From positions 1 through 64,000 of the forward strand of contig NZ_SSBI01000007.1 in the NCBI RefSeq assembly GCF_004795015.1: DNA of 64,000 bases, written 5' to 3'. The notes under the pieces are model-generated. The model searched no databases and was not told the DNA's origin. It was given only the letters and a program-made list of their open reading frames with translations. The translations under genes were made by a program, and so were the position numbers. Shown piece by piece: positions 16,783 through 24,825 of this stretch. Source of the DNA: Streptomyces sp. A1277 (GTDB taxonomy: Bacteria; Actinomycetota; Actinomycetes; Streptomycetales; Streptomycetaceae). Each line of letters opens with the position of its first letter. Position 1 is the stretch's first letter.

Positions 16783-16812
16783 GCGCTCCTTGATGCAGGA
16801 GCGCTGTTTTTT
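16783..16812 (+). terminator. intrinsic terminator after LmbE gene
   Basis: GCGCTCCT (16783-16790), loop TGATGC, AGGAGCGC (16797-16804), then TGTTTTTT. A textbook Rho-independent terminator with a T-tract, rare in this GC-rich window. Confidence 0.9.
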
Positions 16813-16840
16813 GGAGAGGAACCGCAGGTCAGCGCATTCA

Positions 16841-16856
16841 TGTTGTCCAGACCATT
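16841..16856 (+). promoter_or_regulatory. DasR-like (dre) site
   Basis: TGTTGTCCAGACCATT matches 11 of 16 positions of the dre consensus ACTGGTCTAGACCACT as I recall it, including the whole AGACCA half-site. It lies 81 bp upstream of the start of a GlcNAc-type glycosidase. DasR represses GlcNAc and chitin genes in Streptomyces. Confidence 0.45.
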
Positions 16857-16936
16857 GACATGCTAGCGCCAGGATGTTGAATTCAGTCTCGTTGTGTTGC
16901 GCGACTCTGGTGACTTGAGTGACCAATGGAGGATCT

Positions 16937-19609
16937 GTGACGCCTCGCCCGCCCCGCATCACCGCACTCACCGCCGCGGCGACCCTGCTCGCCGGCGGCC
17001 TGCTGGCCGCCGGGCCGTCCGCCCACGCGGCCGCCGGCGCCCCGGCCGCCGCGCCGGCCAAGGCCCAGGACACCCCGGCCATCACCCCGACCCCCCGGTC
17101 GGTGAAGAACCGCACGGACCGGGTGATCGTCACCCCCACCGTCACCCTCATCGCGGGAGCGACGGCCGACGGGCCGACGCTCGACGTGGTGGAGGCGGCC
17201 CTGCGCAAGGCAGGTGCCCGCAACGTCGTCCGCGCGAAGCGGCCCGCCCCGGGAAGACTCACCGTGTACGCCGGCGACCCCGCCGCGCTGGCCGCCCAGA
17301 AGCTGGAAGGCCCCTCCGCGCTGCCCGCCGAGGGGTACGTACTCGGCATCGGCGCGGACCGGATCGTGCTCGCAGGCAAGGACACCACCGGGACCTACTA
17401 CGCCGCGCAGACCCTCCGCCAGGTCCTCCCGCACCGCGGACAGCCGGGCGGCAAGGTCGCCGGCCTCGCCGTGCGCGACTGGCCCGGGACCGCGCTGCGC
17501 GGGGTCATCGAGGGCTTCTACGGCACCCCGTGGTCGCAGAAGGCCCGCCTCGACCAGCTCGACTACTACGGCGAGCACAAGATGAACATCTACGTGTACT
17601 CGCCCAAGGACGACGACTACCTCCGGGCGAAGTGGCGCGACCCGTACCCCGCCGACCAGCTGGCCCGGATCAAGGACCTCACCGACCGGGCGGCCCAGCG
17701 GCACGTCGAGTTCACCTACGCGCTCTCGCCCGGCCTCTCGGTGTGCTACAGCTCCGACGCCGACGTGAAGGCGCTCGTCGACAAGTTCCAGACGATGTGG
17801 GACATCGGCGTCCGCACCTTCGCCGTCCCGCTGGACGACATCAGCTACACCAACTGGAACTGCGACGCCGACAAGGAGAAGTGGGGGACCGGCGGCGGCG
17901 CGGCGGGCGCGGCCCAGGCCCATCTGCTGAACCGGGTCAACCAGGAGTTCATCGCCACCCACGCCGGCGCACAGCCGCTCCAGATGGTCCCCACCGAGTA
18001 CTACAACGTCAGCTCCTCGGCGTACAAGACGGCCCTGTCCGAACAGCTCGACCCCGATGTGCTGGTCGAGTGGACCGGCGTCGGCGTCGTCGCCCCCACC
18101 ATGACGGTGGCTCAGGCCGACTCCGCCCGGGCGGTGTTCGGGCACCCGATCCTGACCTGGGACAACTACCCGGTCAACGACTACGCCACCGACCGCCTCC
18201 TGCTCGGCCCGTTCAACGGCCGCGAGAAGGGGCTGCCGGGGCGGCTCGCCGGGATCACCGCCAACCCGATGATCCAGCCGTACGCCTCGAAGCTCTCGCT
18301 GTACACCGTCGCGGACTACGCCTGGAACGACGCCGCCTACGACCCGCGGGAGTCCTGGGGCAAGGGCATCAGGGAGTACGCGGGCGGCGAGGCCCGTACC
18401 GAGAAGGCCCTGCGCGCCTTCGCCGACGTCAACTACAGCTCCGCGCTCAACACCGACAAGGCCCCCGAGCTGTCCGCCGAGTTCGCCCGCTACTGGAAGT
18501 CCGGGGACGCGGGGCGGCTCGCCTCCGTCCTGACCTCGCTGGGCGCGGCCCCCGCCCGGCTGCGCGCAGACCTTCCTGACCGCGGCTTCATCGCGGACTC
18601 GGCCCCCTGGCTGGACGCCACCGAGTCCTGGGCGACCGCCGCCCGCACCGCCCTGGGCATGGTCGAGGCCGCCCGCGCCGGCCAGGGCGCCCGGGCCTGG
18701 GAGCTGCGGCAGCAGCTGCCCGCACAGGTCGAGCGGGCCGCCTCGTTCACGTACACCGGGCTCGATGGCCGGAAGGTGCCGGTCCTGGTCGGGGACGGGC
18801 AGCTGGACGGGTTCGTGGACGCGGCCACCGCCGAGTACGACCGGCTGCTCGGGGTGAGCGGCCGGCCCACGGCCTCGACCAGCCTGGGCACGTACCAGAG
18901 CAACACCGTCGCCCGGATGCTCGACGGTGACGACTCCACGTACTTCTGGAGCGACGGGGCTCCCGCCGCCGGCGACCAGCTGACCGTCGACCTCGGCGAG
19001 CCCCGGGCCATCGGTGACGTCACGCTCGCCATGGCCAAGCCCGGAAGCACCGACGACTACCTCCACACCGGGGTCCTGGAGTACTCCGCCGACGGGCAGT
19101 CCTGGCAGAAGTTCGCGGACTTCTCCGGCAAGCCCGACGTCTCGGCGACCCCGCCCGCCGGTACGAAGGCGCGTTACGTGCGGGCCCGGGCGACCGCCGG
19201 GCAGACCAGCTGGGTCGTCGTCCGCGAATTCCAGGTCACGACCACGGACGGCGCGGTCACCGGCAACCCGCCCGCCGCCACCGGCTCCTCGCTGCGCGCG
19301 GCCGCCGACGGCGACCCGGCCACCGTCTACCGGGCGGCGCGTGCGACGGAGAGCGGCGAGTCGCTTGAGGTGGACCTCGTCGCCGCGCGTGCGGTCGGCT
19401 CCGTGACCGTCCTGCGGCCGGCCGGCTCCGCGGGGACCGCCGCCGACGTCCAGCTGCGCGAGGCGGACGGCACCTGGCACACCGTCGGCGCCCTCCGGGG
19501 CGCGTACACCCGCGTCGACACCGCGGGCCGGACCGCCGACGCGGTGCGGCTGGCCTGGCGGACCGGCTCGGCCGCGCCCCAGGTCGCCGAGGTGGTGGTC
19601 GGGAAGTAG
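16937..19609 (+). CDS. secreted GH84 beta-N-acetylglucosaminidase/hyaluronidase-like enzyme
   Basis: 890 residues. Signal peptide with cleavage near AHAAAG (about residue 33). Next come an N-terminal GH20b-like domain (ITPTPRSVKNR to TTGTYYAAQTLRQVL) and the GH84 barrel starting GVIEGFYGTPWS, with the catalytic aspartate pair D300-D301 in VPLDDISYTNW. It ends in one clear and one weaker F5/8 type C (discoidin) module (about 640-890) for carbohydrate binding. It removes beta-linked GlcNAc from glycans outside the cell. The GTG at 16937 has GGAGG 4 bp upstream; the GTG at 16919 has none. Confidence 0.93.
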   Translation: MTPRPPRITALTAAATLLAGGLLAAGPSAHAAAGAPAAAPAKAQDTPAITPTPRSVKNRTDRVIVTPTVTLIAGATADGPTLDVVEAALRKAGARNVVRAKRPAPGRLTVYAGDPAALAAQKLEGPSALPAEGYVLGIGADRIVLAGKDTTGTYYAAQTLRQVLPHRGQPGGKVAGLAVRDWPGTALRGVIEGFYGTPWSQKARLDQLDYYGEHKMNIYVYSPKDDDYLRAKWRDPYPADQLARIKDLTDRAAQRHVEFTYALSPGLSVCYSSDADVKALVDKFQTMWDIGVRTFAVPLDDISYTNWNCDADKEKWGTGGGAAGAAQAHLLNRVNQEFIATHAGAQPLQMVPTEYYNVSSSAYKTALSEQLDPDVLVEWTGVGVVAPTMTVAQADSARAVFGHPILTWDNYPVNDYATDRLLLGPFNGREKGLPGRLAGITANPMIQPYASKLSLYTVADYAWNDAAYDPRESWGKGIREYAGGEARTEKALRAFADVNYSSALNTDKAPELSAEFARYWKSGDAGRLASVLTSLGAAPARLRADLPDRGFIADSAPWLDATESWATAARTALGMVEAARAGQGARAWELRQQLPAQVERAASFTYTGLDGRKVPVLVGDGQLDGFVDAATAEYDRLLGVSGRPTASTSLGTYQSNTVARMLDGDDSTYFWSDGAPAAGDQLTVDLGEPRAIGDVTLAMAKPGSTDDYLHTGVLEYSADGQSWQKFADFSGKPDVSATPPAGTKARYVRARATAGQTSWVVVREFQVTTTDGAVTGNPPAATGSSLRAAADGDPATVYRAARATESGESLEVDLVAARAVGSVTVLRPAGSAGTAADVQLREADGTWHTVGALRGAYTRVDTAGRTADAVRLAWRTGSAAPQVAEVVVGK

Positions 19610-19620
19610 TACCCGCGCAT

Positions 19621-19674
19621 GGCCGTGCGCCCGGCTCCACCGCACCCTTCGCGGGCGGGGCCGGGCGCACGGCC
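19621..19674 (+). terminator. hairpin after GH84 gene
   Basis: GGCCGTGCGCCCGGC (19621-19635) pairs with GCCGGGCGCACGGCC (19660-19674); perfect 15-bp stem with a 24-nt loop, starting 12 bp after the GH84 stop. Confidence 0.65.
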
Positions 19675-19724
19675 GTGTCCCGGGCCGGTCGAACCGGTCG
19701 CCCGAGGGTTGTTCCCACAGGGGC

Positions 19725-19741
19725 AAGCGACCGCTTAGTAT
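19725..19741 (+). promoter_or_regulatory. palindrome overlapping a -10 hexamer
   Basis: AAGCG-AC-CGCTT (19725-19736) is followed directly by TAGTAT (19736-19741), a good -10. It lies 45 bp before the start of the oxidoreductase/FadE operon and is a plausible TetR-type operator for acyl-CoA metabolism genes. No regulator gene is adjacent. Confidence 0.45.
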
Positions 19742-19785
19742 GCGCCGGAGCAGTGGTAATGCCGACAGTGTTGTGGAGGCCCCTC

Positions 19786-20754
19786 ATGCAGGCATGGCGA
19801 GTGCACCGAAACGGCGAGCCGAGCGAGGTGATGCGGCTGGAGGAGACGGACCGGCCCACGCCCGGCGACGGGCAGGTGACCGTCGAGGTGCTCGCGGCGA
19901 ACATCAACTTCCCCGACGCGCTGCTCTGCCGCGGCCAGTACCAGGTGCGGCCCCCGCTGCCGTTCACCCCCGGCGTCGAGATCTGCGGCCGCACCGAGGA
20001 CGGGCGCCGGGTGCTGGCCACCCCCGCCCTGCCGCACGGCGGCTTCGCCCAGTACGTCGTCGCCGACGAGGCGGCGCTGCTGCCGGCCCCCGGGGCCCTG
20101 GACGACGCCGAGGCCGCGGCCCTGCACATCGGCTACCAGACCGGCTGGTTCGGGCTGCACCGACGGGCGCACCTGAAGGCGGGCGAGACCCTTCTCGTGC
20201 ACGCCGCCGCGGGCGGCGTCGGCAGCGCGGCCGTCCAGCTCGGCAAGGCCGCCGGGGCCACCGTCATCGGTGTGGTCGGCGGTCCAGAGAAGGCCGGGAC
20301 CGCCGCCCGGCTCGGCTGCGACCTCGTCATCGACCGGCGCAGCCAGGACATCGTCGCCGCGGTCAAGGAGTTCACCGGCGGTCGCGGCGCGGATGTCGTG
20401 TACGACCCGGTCGGCGGCGACGCGTACGCCAAGTCGGTGAAGTGCATCGCCTTCGAGGGGCGGGTGATCGTCGTCGGCTTCGCCAGCGGCGTCATCCCCA
20501 CACCCGCGCTCAACCACGCCCTGGTGAAGAACTACTCGGTCCTGGGACTCCACTGGGGCCTCTACAACACCAAGGACCCGCAGGCGGTACGCGACTGCCA
20601 CACGAAACTCACCCGGCTCGCCGCCGAAGGCGTCGTCAAGCCGCTGATCAGCGAGCGGGTCGCGATGGACGAGGCCGCGGCCGCCGTCCAGCGTGTCGCC
20701 GACGGCACCAGCACCGGCCGCATCGTCGTCCTCCCGTCGGGAGCCGCTCGATGA
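19786..20754 (+). CDS. NADPH:quinone oxidoreductase-like (zinc-independent MDR) protein
   Basis: 322 residues of the medium-chain dehydrogenase/reductase superfamily. N-terminal GroES-like part (VLAANINFPDALLCRGQYQVRPPLPFTPGVEICG), cofactor motif LLVHAAAGGVGSAAVQLGKAAG and YDPVGGDAYAKSVKCIAFEGRVIVVGFASG, as in QOR2 and enoyl reductases. Catalytic zinc ligands are absent. GGAGG lies 6 bp before the ATG at 19786. The stop overlaps the next ATG (ATGA), so it is co-transcribed with two acyl-CoA dehydrogenases and probably acts on a CoA-linked or enone intermediate. Confidence 0.92.
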   Translation: MQAWRVHRNGEPSEVMRLEETDRPTPGDGQVTVEVLAANINFPDALLCRGQYQVRPPLPFTPGVEICGRTEDGRRVLATPALPHGGFAQYVVADEAALLPAPGALDDAEAAALHIGYQTGWFGLHRRAHLKAGETLLVHAAAGGVGSAAVQLGKAAGATVIGVVGGPEKAGTAARLGCDLVIDRRSQDIVAAVKEFTGGRGADVVYDPVGGDAYAKSVKCIAFEGRVIVVGFASGVIPTPALNHALVKNYSVLGLHWGLYNTKDPQAVRDCHTKLTRLAAEGVVKPLISERVAMDEAAAAVQRVADGTSTGRIVVLPSGAAR

Positions 20755-21938
20755 CCGCCCCCGACGCCGGCGAACTGCGCAGCCTCACCCGAGAACTGCT
20801 CGCCGCACACCCCCCGGCCACCACCGGCCGCACCGACTTCCTCAGGGCGCGCTTCGACGCCGGACTCGCCTGGGTGCACTACCCGGTGGGCCTCGGCGGC
20901 CTGGACGCACCGCGCTCCCTCCAGCCCGTCGTGGACGCCGAACTCGCGGCGGCCGGCGCCCCGGACAACGACCCCCGCCGCATCGGCATCGGCCTCGGCA
21001 TGGCCGCCCCCACCATCCTCGGCTTCGGCACCGACGAGCAGAAGCAGCGCTTCCTGAAGCCCCTGTGGGCCGGCGAGGAGGTGTGGTGCCAGCTCTTCAG
21101 CGAACCGGGCGCCGGCTCCGACCTCGCGGCCCTCGCCACACGCGCTGTCCGGGACGGCGGGGAGTGGGTGGTCGACGGACAGAAGGTGTGGACCTCCAGC
21201 GCCCATGTGGCGCGCTGGGCGATCCTCATCGCCCGCACCGACCCCGACGTGCCCAAGCACCGGGGCATCAGCTACTTCATCTGCGACATGACCGACCCCG
21301 GCGTCGAGGTGCGGCCGCTGCGCCAGATCACCGGCGAGGCCGAGTTCAACGAGGTCTTCCTCACCGGCGTGCGCATCCCCGACAGCCGCAGGCTCGGGCC
21401 CGTGGGCGAGGGCTGGAAGGTCGCGCAGACCACCCTCATGAACGAACGCGTCTCCATCGGCGGCTCCCGCATCCCGCGCGAGGGCGGCATGATCGGCCCG
21501 GTCGCCGAGACCTGGCGCGAACGCCCGGAGCTGCGCACCCACGACCTGCACCAGCGCCTGCTGACCCTGTGGGTCGAGGCCGAGGTCGCCCGGCTCACCG
21601 GCGAGCGCCTGCGCCAGCAGCTCGTCGCCGGACAGCCCGGCCCCGAGGGCTCCGGCATGAAGCTCGCCTTCGCCCGGCTCAACCAGGAGATCAGCGGCCT
21701 CGAAGTGGAACTCCTCGGCGACGAGGGCCTGCTCTACGGCGACTGGACCATGCGGCGGCCCGAACTCGTCGACTTCACCGGCCGCGACGCCGGCTACCGC
21801 TACCTCCGCTCCAAGGGCAACTCCATCGAGGGCGGCACGAGCGAGGTACTGCTCAACATCGTCGCCGAACGCGTCCTCGGCCTGCCCGCCGAGCCGCGCA
21901 ACGACAAGGACGTCGCCTGGAAGGACCTCTCCCGATGA
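20751..21938 (+). CDS. acyl-CoA dehydrogenase, first subunit of pair
   Basis: 395 residues. FAD/substrate motifs WCQLFSEPGAGSDLA and GQKVWTSSAHVARWAILIARTD, and a C-terminal YRYLRSKGNSIEGGTSEVLLNIVAERVLGLP with a Glu in IEGGTSE at the usual catalytic-base region. Reaction: alpha,beta-dehydrogenation of an acyl-CoA with electrons to ETF. ATGA overlaps join it to both neighbours. Known: adjacent paired FadE genes in actinobacteria often make alpha2-beta2 heterotetramers, such as the cholesterol side-chain ChsE enzymes; that assembly is inferred here. Confidence 0.93.
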   Translation: MTAPDAGELRSLTRELLAAHPPATTGRTDFLRARFDAGLAWVHYPVGLGGLDAPRSLQPVVDAELAAAGAPDNDPRRIGIGLGMAAPTILGFGTDEQKQRFLKPLWAGEEVWCQLFSEPGAGSDLAALATRAVRDGGEWVVDGQKVWTSSAHVARWAILIARTDPDVPKHRGISYFICDMTDPGVEVRPLRQITGEAEFNEVFLTGVRIPDSRRLGPVGEGWKVAQTTLMNERVSIGGSRIPREGGMIGPVAETWRERPELRTHDLHQRLLTLWVEAEVARLTGERLRQQLVAGQPGPEGSGMKLAFARLNQEISGLEVELLGDEGLLYGDWTMRRPELVDFTGRDAGYRYLRSKGNSIEGGTSEVLLNIVAERVLGLPAEPRNDKDVAWKDLSR

Positions 21939-23053
21939 CCGCACCGACCGAAGCGGGCCAAGCGCCCGACCTCCTCTACTCAGAGGCCGAGGAGGACCTG
22001 CGCGCCGCCGTCCGCTCCCTGCTCGCGGACCGGGCCGACGCGCCGTCGGTGATCGCCCGCACCGAGTCCGACACGCCGTACGACCCGCAGCTCTGGAAGG
22101 CGCTCGCCACCGACATCGGCGCCGCCGGGCTCCTCGTCCCCGAGGAGCTGGGCGGCCAGGGCGCCACCCACCGCGAGGCCGCCGTCGTCATCGAGGAACT
22201 CGGCCGCAGCGTCGCACCCGCGCCGTACCTGACCAGCTCCGTCGTCGCCACCGAAACGCTTCTGGCCCTCGGCGCGCAGGACGGTCCGGCGGGCGGGCTC
22301 CTCGCCGAACTCGCCGCCGGCCGCAAGGTCGCGGTGCTCGCCGTCCCGTTCTCCGCCGCCTCGGCGGGCCCCCCGACCGTGACCGGCTCCCTCGACGCGA
22401 CGCTCGGCCCGATCGCCGACGCGGCCGCCGCCGACGTGCTGCTGGTCCCCACCGGGGACGGCCTCCACGCCGTCCCCGTGGATGCGCCCGGTGCGGCAGT
22501 CGAGCCGCTCGTCCCGCTCGACCTCACCCGCCCGCTCGCCACCGTCACGCTCACCGGCGCCGCCGGAACCCGCCTCGCGGACGCCGCGGCCTCGGCGCAC
22601 GCGGTGGACCGGGGGCTGCTGGCCGGTGCCGGGCTGCTCGCCTCCGAGCAGCTGGGACTCGCCGAGTGGTGCCTGGCCGAGACAGTGCGACACACCCGGG
22701 AGCGCCATCAGTTCAACCGGCCGGTCGGCTCCTTCCAGTCGCTCAAGCACCGCATGGCGCAGCTCTGGCTGGAGATCGTCTCGGCCCGGGCCGCCGCGCG
22801 AAACGCCGCCGACGCCCTGGCCACGGGCAGCCCCGACACGCCGTTGGCCGTCGCCGTCGCGCAGGCGTACTGCTCCAAGGTCGCCGTCCACGCGGCCGAG
22901 GAGTGCGTCCAGTTGCACGGCGGGATCGGGATGACCTGGGAACACCCGGCGCACCTCTACCTGAAGCGGGCCAAGGCCGACGCGACCGCGTACGGCACGG
23001 CGGGACGCCACCGGGAGACCGTCGCCGCCCTCATGGAGCTGCCGGCTCCGTAA
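21935..23053 (+). CDS. acyl-CoA dehydrogenase, second subunit of pair
   Basis: 372 residues. It keeps the helical N-terminal domain (LLYSEAEEDLRAAVRSLLADR and GLLVPEELGGQGATHREAAVVIEELGR) and the C-terminal domain (TRERHQFNRPVGSFQSLKHRMAQLW and ECVQLHGGIGMTWEHPAHLYLKRAK). The middle FAD-binding beta domain is short and diverged and lacks the usual SEPGAGSD motif. This asymmetry is typical of the non-binding partner in heteromeric FadE complexes. ATGA overlap with the preceding gene. Confidence 0.9.
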   Translation: MTAPTEAGQAPDLLYSEAEEDLRAAVRSLLADRADAPSVIARTESDTPYDPQLWKALATDIGAAGLLVPEELGGQGATHREAAVVIEELGRSVAPAPYLTSSVVATETLLALGAQDGPAGGLLAELAAGRKVAVLAVPFSAASAGPPTVTGSLDATLGPIADAAAADVLLVPTGDGLHAVPVDAPGAAVEPLVPLDLTRPLATVTLTGAAGTRLADAAASAHAVDRGLLAGAGLLASEQLGLAEWCLAETVRHTRERHQFNRPVGSFQSLKHRMAQLWLEIVSARAAARNAADALATGSPDTPLAVAVAQAYCSKVAVHAAEECVQLHGGIGMTWEHPAHLYLKRAKADATAYGTAGRHRETVAALMELPAP

Positions 23054-23138
23054 CGGCCTTCGGTGCGCGGGACGGCCCCTCGGCTACGCCACACTTGCGC
23101 CGAATGCCGCAAATCGGGTGCGGCGGAGGAGGTTGGCC

Positions 23139-23333
23139 ATGGCTATTTCGATCTCAGTGGTGCTGCTTCTGCTGATTCTCGCGGTGATCTTTCTCCGCAA
23201 CGGCGGACTGAAGATCTCCCACGCGCTGGTCTGCGGGCTGCTCGGTTTCTTTCTGGCGGGCACGAGCATGGCCCCCACCATTCAGGACGGCATCATGGCC
23301 ACCGCCGACGTGGTCAGCAGCATCAGGCCCTGA
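23139..23333 (+). CDS. small membrane protein, Streptomyces type
   Basis: 64 residues with one N-terminal hydrophobic segment (MAISISVVLLLLILAVIFL), a second (ISHALVCGLLGFFLAGTSMA) and a TIQDGIMATADVVSSIRP tail. GGAGGAGG lies 6 bp before the ATG, so it is probably translated. I recognise the N-segment plus 'FLxxTSMAPTI...SSI' layout from conserved Streptomyces hypotheticals, but no function is known to me. Confidence 0.75.
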   Translation: MAISISVVLLLLILAVIFLRNGGLKISHALVCGLLGFFLAGTSMAPTIQDGIMATADVVSSIRP

Positions 23334-23383
23334 CCGCTCGCGCGCAGCACAAGGCGGCCGGGCCCGTGTCCGTGCGGGTCCGG

Positions 23384-23701
23384 TCACTCCGCGGCGGCTT
23401 CGCCCGCCGCCTGCTCGGGGCCGGTTTGCACCCCGGGGACCGTCGCGGCCGCACCATGCCGCACCGCCTCCACGACGGCCGCGTGCAACGCACGGCTCGC
23501 CTCCTCCGACGGGCAGGGCACGGGACTGCCCGCCATGGTGAACCAGTCGGCCGCATCGGTGTACTGCACGGTGATCTGTGCCGTGCCCTCGGCCCAAGTG
23601 GTGTGGATGGTCAGGTCACCGGACAGCGGCCCGACCTCCTCGGTGAGCACGCCGCCGTGCCCCGAATACACTCCGCGTGTTGTCCAGGACGCCCAGGTCA
23701 T
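23384..23701 (-). CDS. hypothetical protein
   Basis: 105 residues starting MTWASWTTRGVYSGHGG, with a central GDLTIHTTWAEGTAQITVQYTDAADWFTMAGSPVPC beta-rich core and an Ala-rich tail. It has no signal peptide or membrane segment. The start at 23701 has no clear Shine-Dalgarno, but the composition and predicted beta-strand pattern are protein-like, and it fills an otherwise empty antisense gap. The family is not recognised with certainty. Confidence 0.6.
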   Translation of the reverse strand: MTWASWTTRGVYSGHGGVLTEEVGPLSGDLTIHTTWAEGTAQITVQYTDAADWFTMAGSPVPCPSEEASRALHAAVVEAVRHGAAATVPGVQTGPEQAAGEAAAE

Positions 23702-23903
23702 GTATCCAGGCTCGCACCAAAGCGCCCGGATCGCGACCCGCGTGAACGGGGAATCCGGACCGGGTTGCGTCCCCGGGCGAAGCGTTGGGGAACGCCACCG
23801 GCCCCCGGACGATGAGCAGGTCGGGGGCCGGATGGCGGTCGATCGGGTGACACAGGCCGCTCTTCCCACATGCCGGAGGCGCGTGGCGGTTAGGCATGCG
23901 GGC

Positions 23904-24689
23904 ATGACCAATGATCTCCACCCCAAGAACACCGGATTCCTCCGCTCCCACCGCCTCCGCGCGGCCGGCGCCGCCGGCGTCCTGCTCGCCGCGGCCCTCC
24001 TGACCGGCTGCGGCCAGGACAGCGGCAGCACCTCCACGGCCGCCGAGACCTCCGAGGCGGCCCGTGCCGTCCCCGAGGCCACGGGCAGCCCGTCACCCAG
24101 CGCGAGCAAGAGCGCCTCGCCGGCGCAGATGACGGAGGACCAGAAGGAACGCAAGGAGCTGATCTCCGCCACCAAGGTCACCTACGACAAGGCCATCACC
24201 ACGGCCGAGGGCGCCGTCAAGGGCAGCAAGCTCACCGAACTCGAACTCAAGGGCCCGGGCGACGCGGACGACGACGAGTCCGCCAGCCCCTCGCCGACGG
24301 GCAGCCCCTCCCCGTCGGGCAGCGCCACGCCCGGCGCCGGCCCGCAGTGGGTCGCGGCCGTCGTCGCGAAGGACGGGACGAAGCACATCGTCCGCATCGA
24401 CGCCGTCTCCGGCAAGGTCGTCAAGTCCTCCGAGGACTCCGACCAGGACGCCGAGGACAAGACCAAGATGGTCAAGCGGATCGCCGAGGCCAAGCAGACG
24501 CCTCAGCAGGCCGCGAAGGCCGCCCTGGCGAAGAAGAAGGGCACCGTGACGTCCATCGACCTGGACGAGAACGACAAGGACGTTCTCGTCTGGAAGACCG
24601 ACGTGGTCACCAAGGACTGGAACAAGACCACCTTCGACATCGACGCGGACAACGGCTCCGTCACGCACGAGGAGACCGACCGCGACTGA
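23904..24689 (+). CDS. PepSY-domain lipoprotein
   Basis: 261 residues. Basic N terminus, hydrophobic core and lipobox ALLTGC (Cys about 37) predict an outer-leaflet lipoprotein. A Ser/Thr/Ala linker leads to two PepSY-like units separated by a second low-complexity SPSPTGSPSPSG linker: ATKVTYDKAITTAEGAVKGSKLTELEL...WVAAVVAKDGTKHIVRIDAVSGKVV, and QTPQQAAKAALAKKKGTVTSIDL...WKTDVVTKDWNKTTFDIDADNGSV. Known: PepSY domains often modulate proteases or sense cell-wall state. A TAGGCA hexamer at 23891-23896 sits 7 bp before the ATG, so it may be leaderless. Confidence 0.88.
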   Translation: MTNDLHPKNTGFLRSHRLRAAGAAGVLLAAALLTGCGQDSGSTSTAAETSEAARAVPEATGSPSPSASKSASPAQMTEDQKERKELISATKVTYDKAITTAEGAVKGSKLTELELKGPGDADDDESASPSPTGSPSPSGSATPGAGPQWVAAVVAKDGTKHIVRIDAVSGKVVKSSEDSDQDAEDKTKMVKRIAEAKQTPQQAAKAALAKKKGTVTSIDLDENDKDVLVWKTDVVTKDWNKTTFDIDADNGSVTHEETDRD

Positions 24690-24708
24690 CGCGGAACACA
24701 CCCCGTGT

Positions 24709-24734
24709 GCCCCCGGCCCGTACGGGCCGGGGGC
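24709..24734 (+). terminator. hairpin after PepSY lipoprotein gene
   Basis: GCCCCCGGCCCG (24709-24720) pairs with CGGGCCGGGGGC (24723-24734); 12-bp stem with a 2-nt centre, 20 bp after the stop. Confidence 0.75.
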
Positions 24735-24779
24735 ATTGCCGTAGCGCGCTGTCGGCAGGGGCCTCGAGCCGCGCCGGCC

Positions 24780-24808
24780 GGCCCCCGCCGGGCAGGCCGG
24801 CGGGGGCC
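24780..24808 (-). terminator. hairpin after ABC exporter gene
   Basis: GGCCCCCGCCGG (24780-24791) pairs with CCGGCGGGGGCC (24797-24808), with a 5-nt loop, just beyond the stop of the minus-strand ABC gene. Confidence 0.65.
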
Positions 24809-24825
24809 CTCGAAGCCACGGCCCG

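Noticed and set aside
16883..19726. A 947-codon minus-strand frame over the GH84 gene
   Set aside because: The plus strand encodes a signal peptide, GH84 catalytic motifs and discoidin modules in the right order; the antisense product has no domains and repetitive Gly/Val/Arg content.
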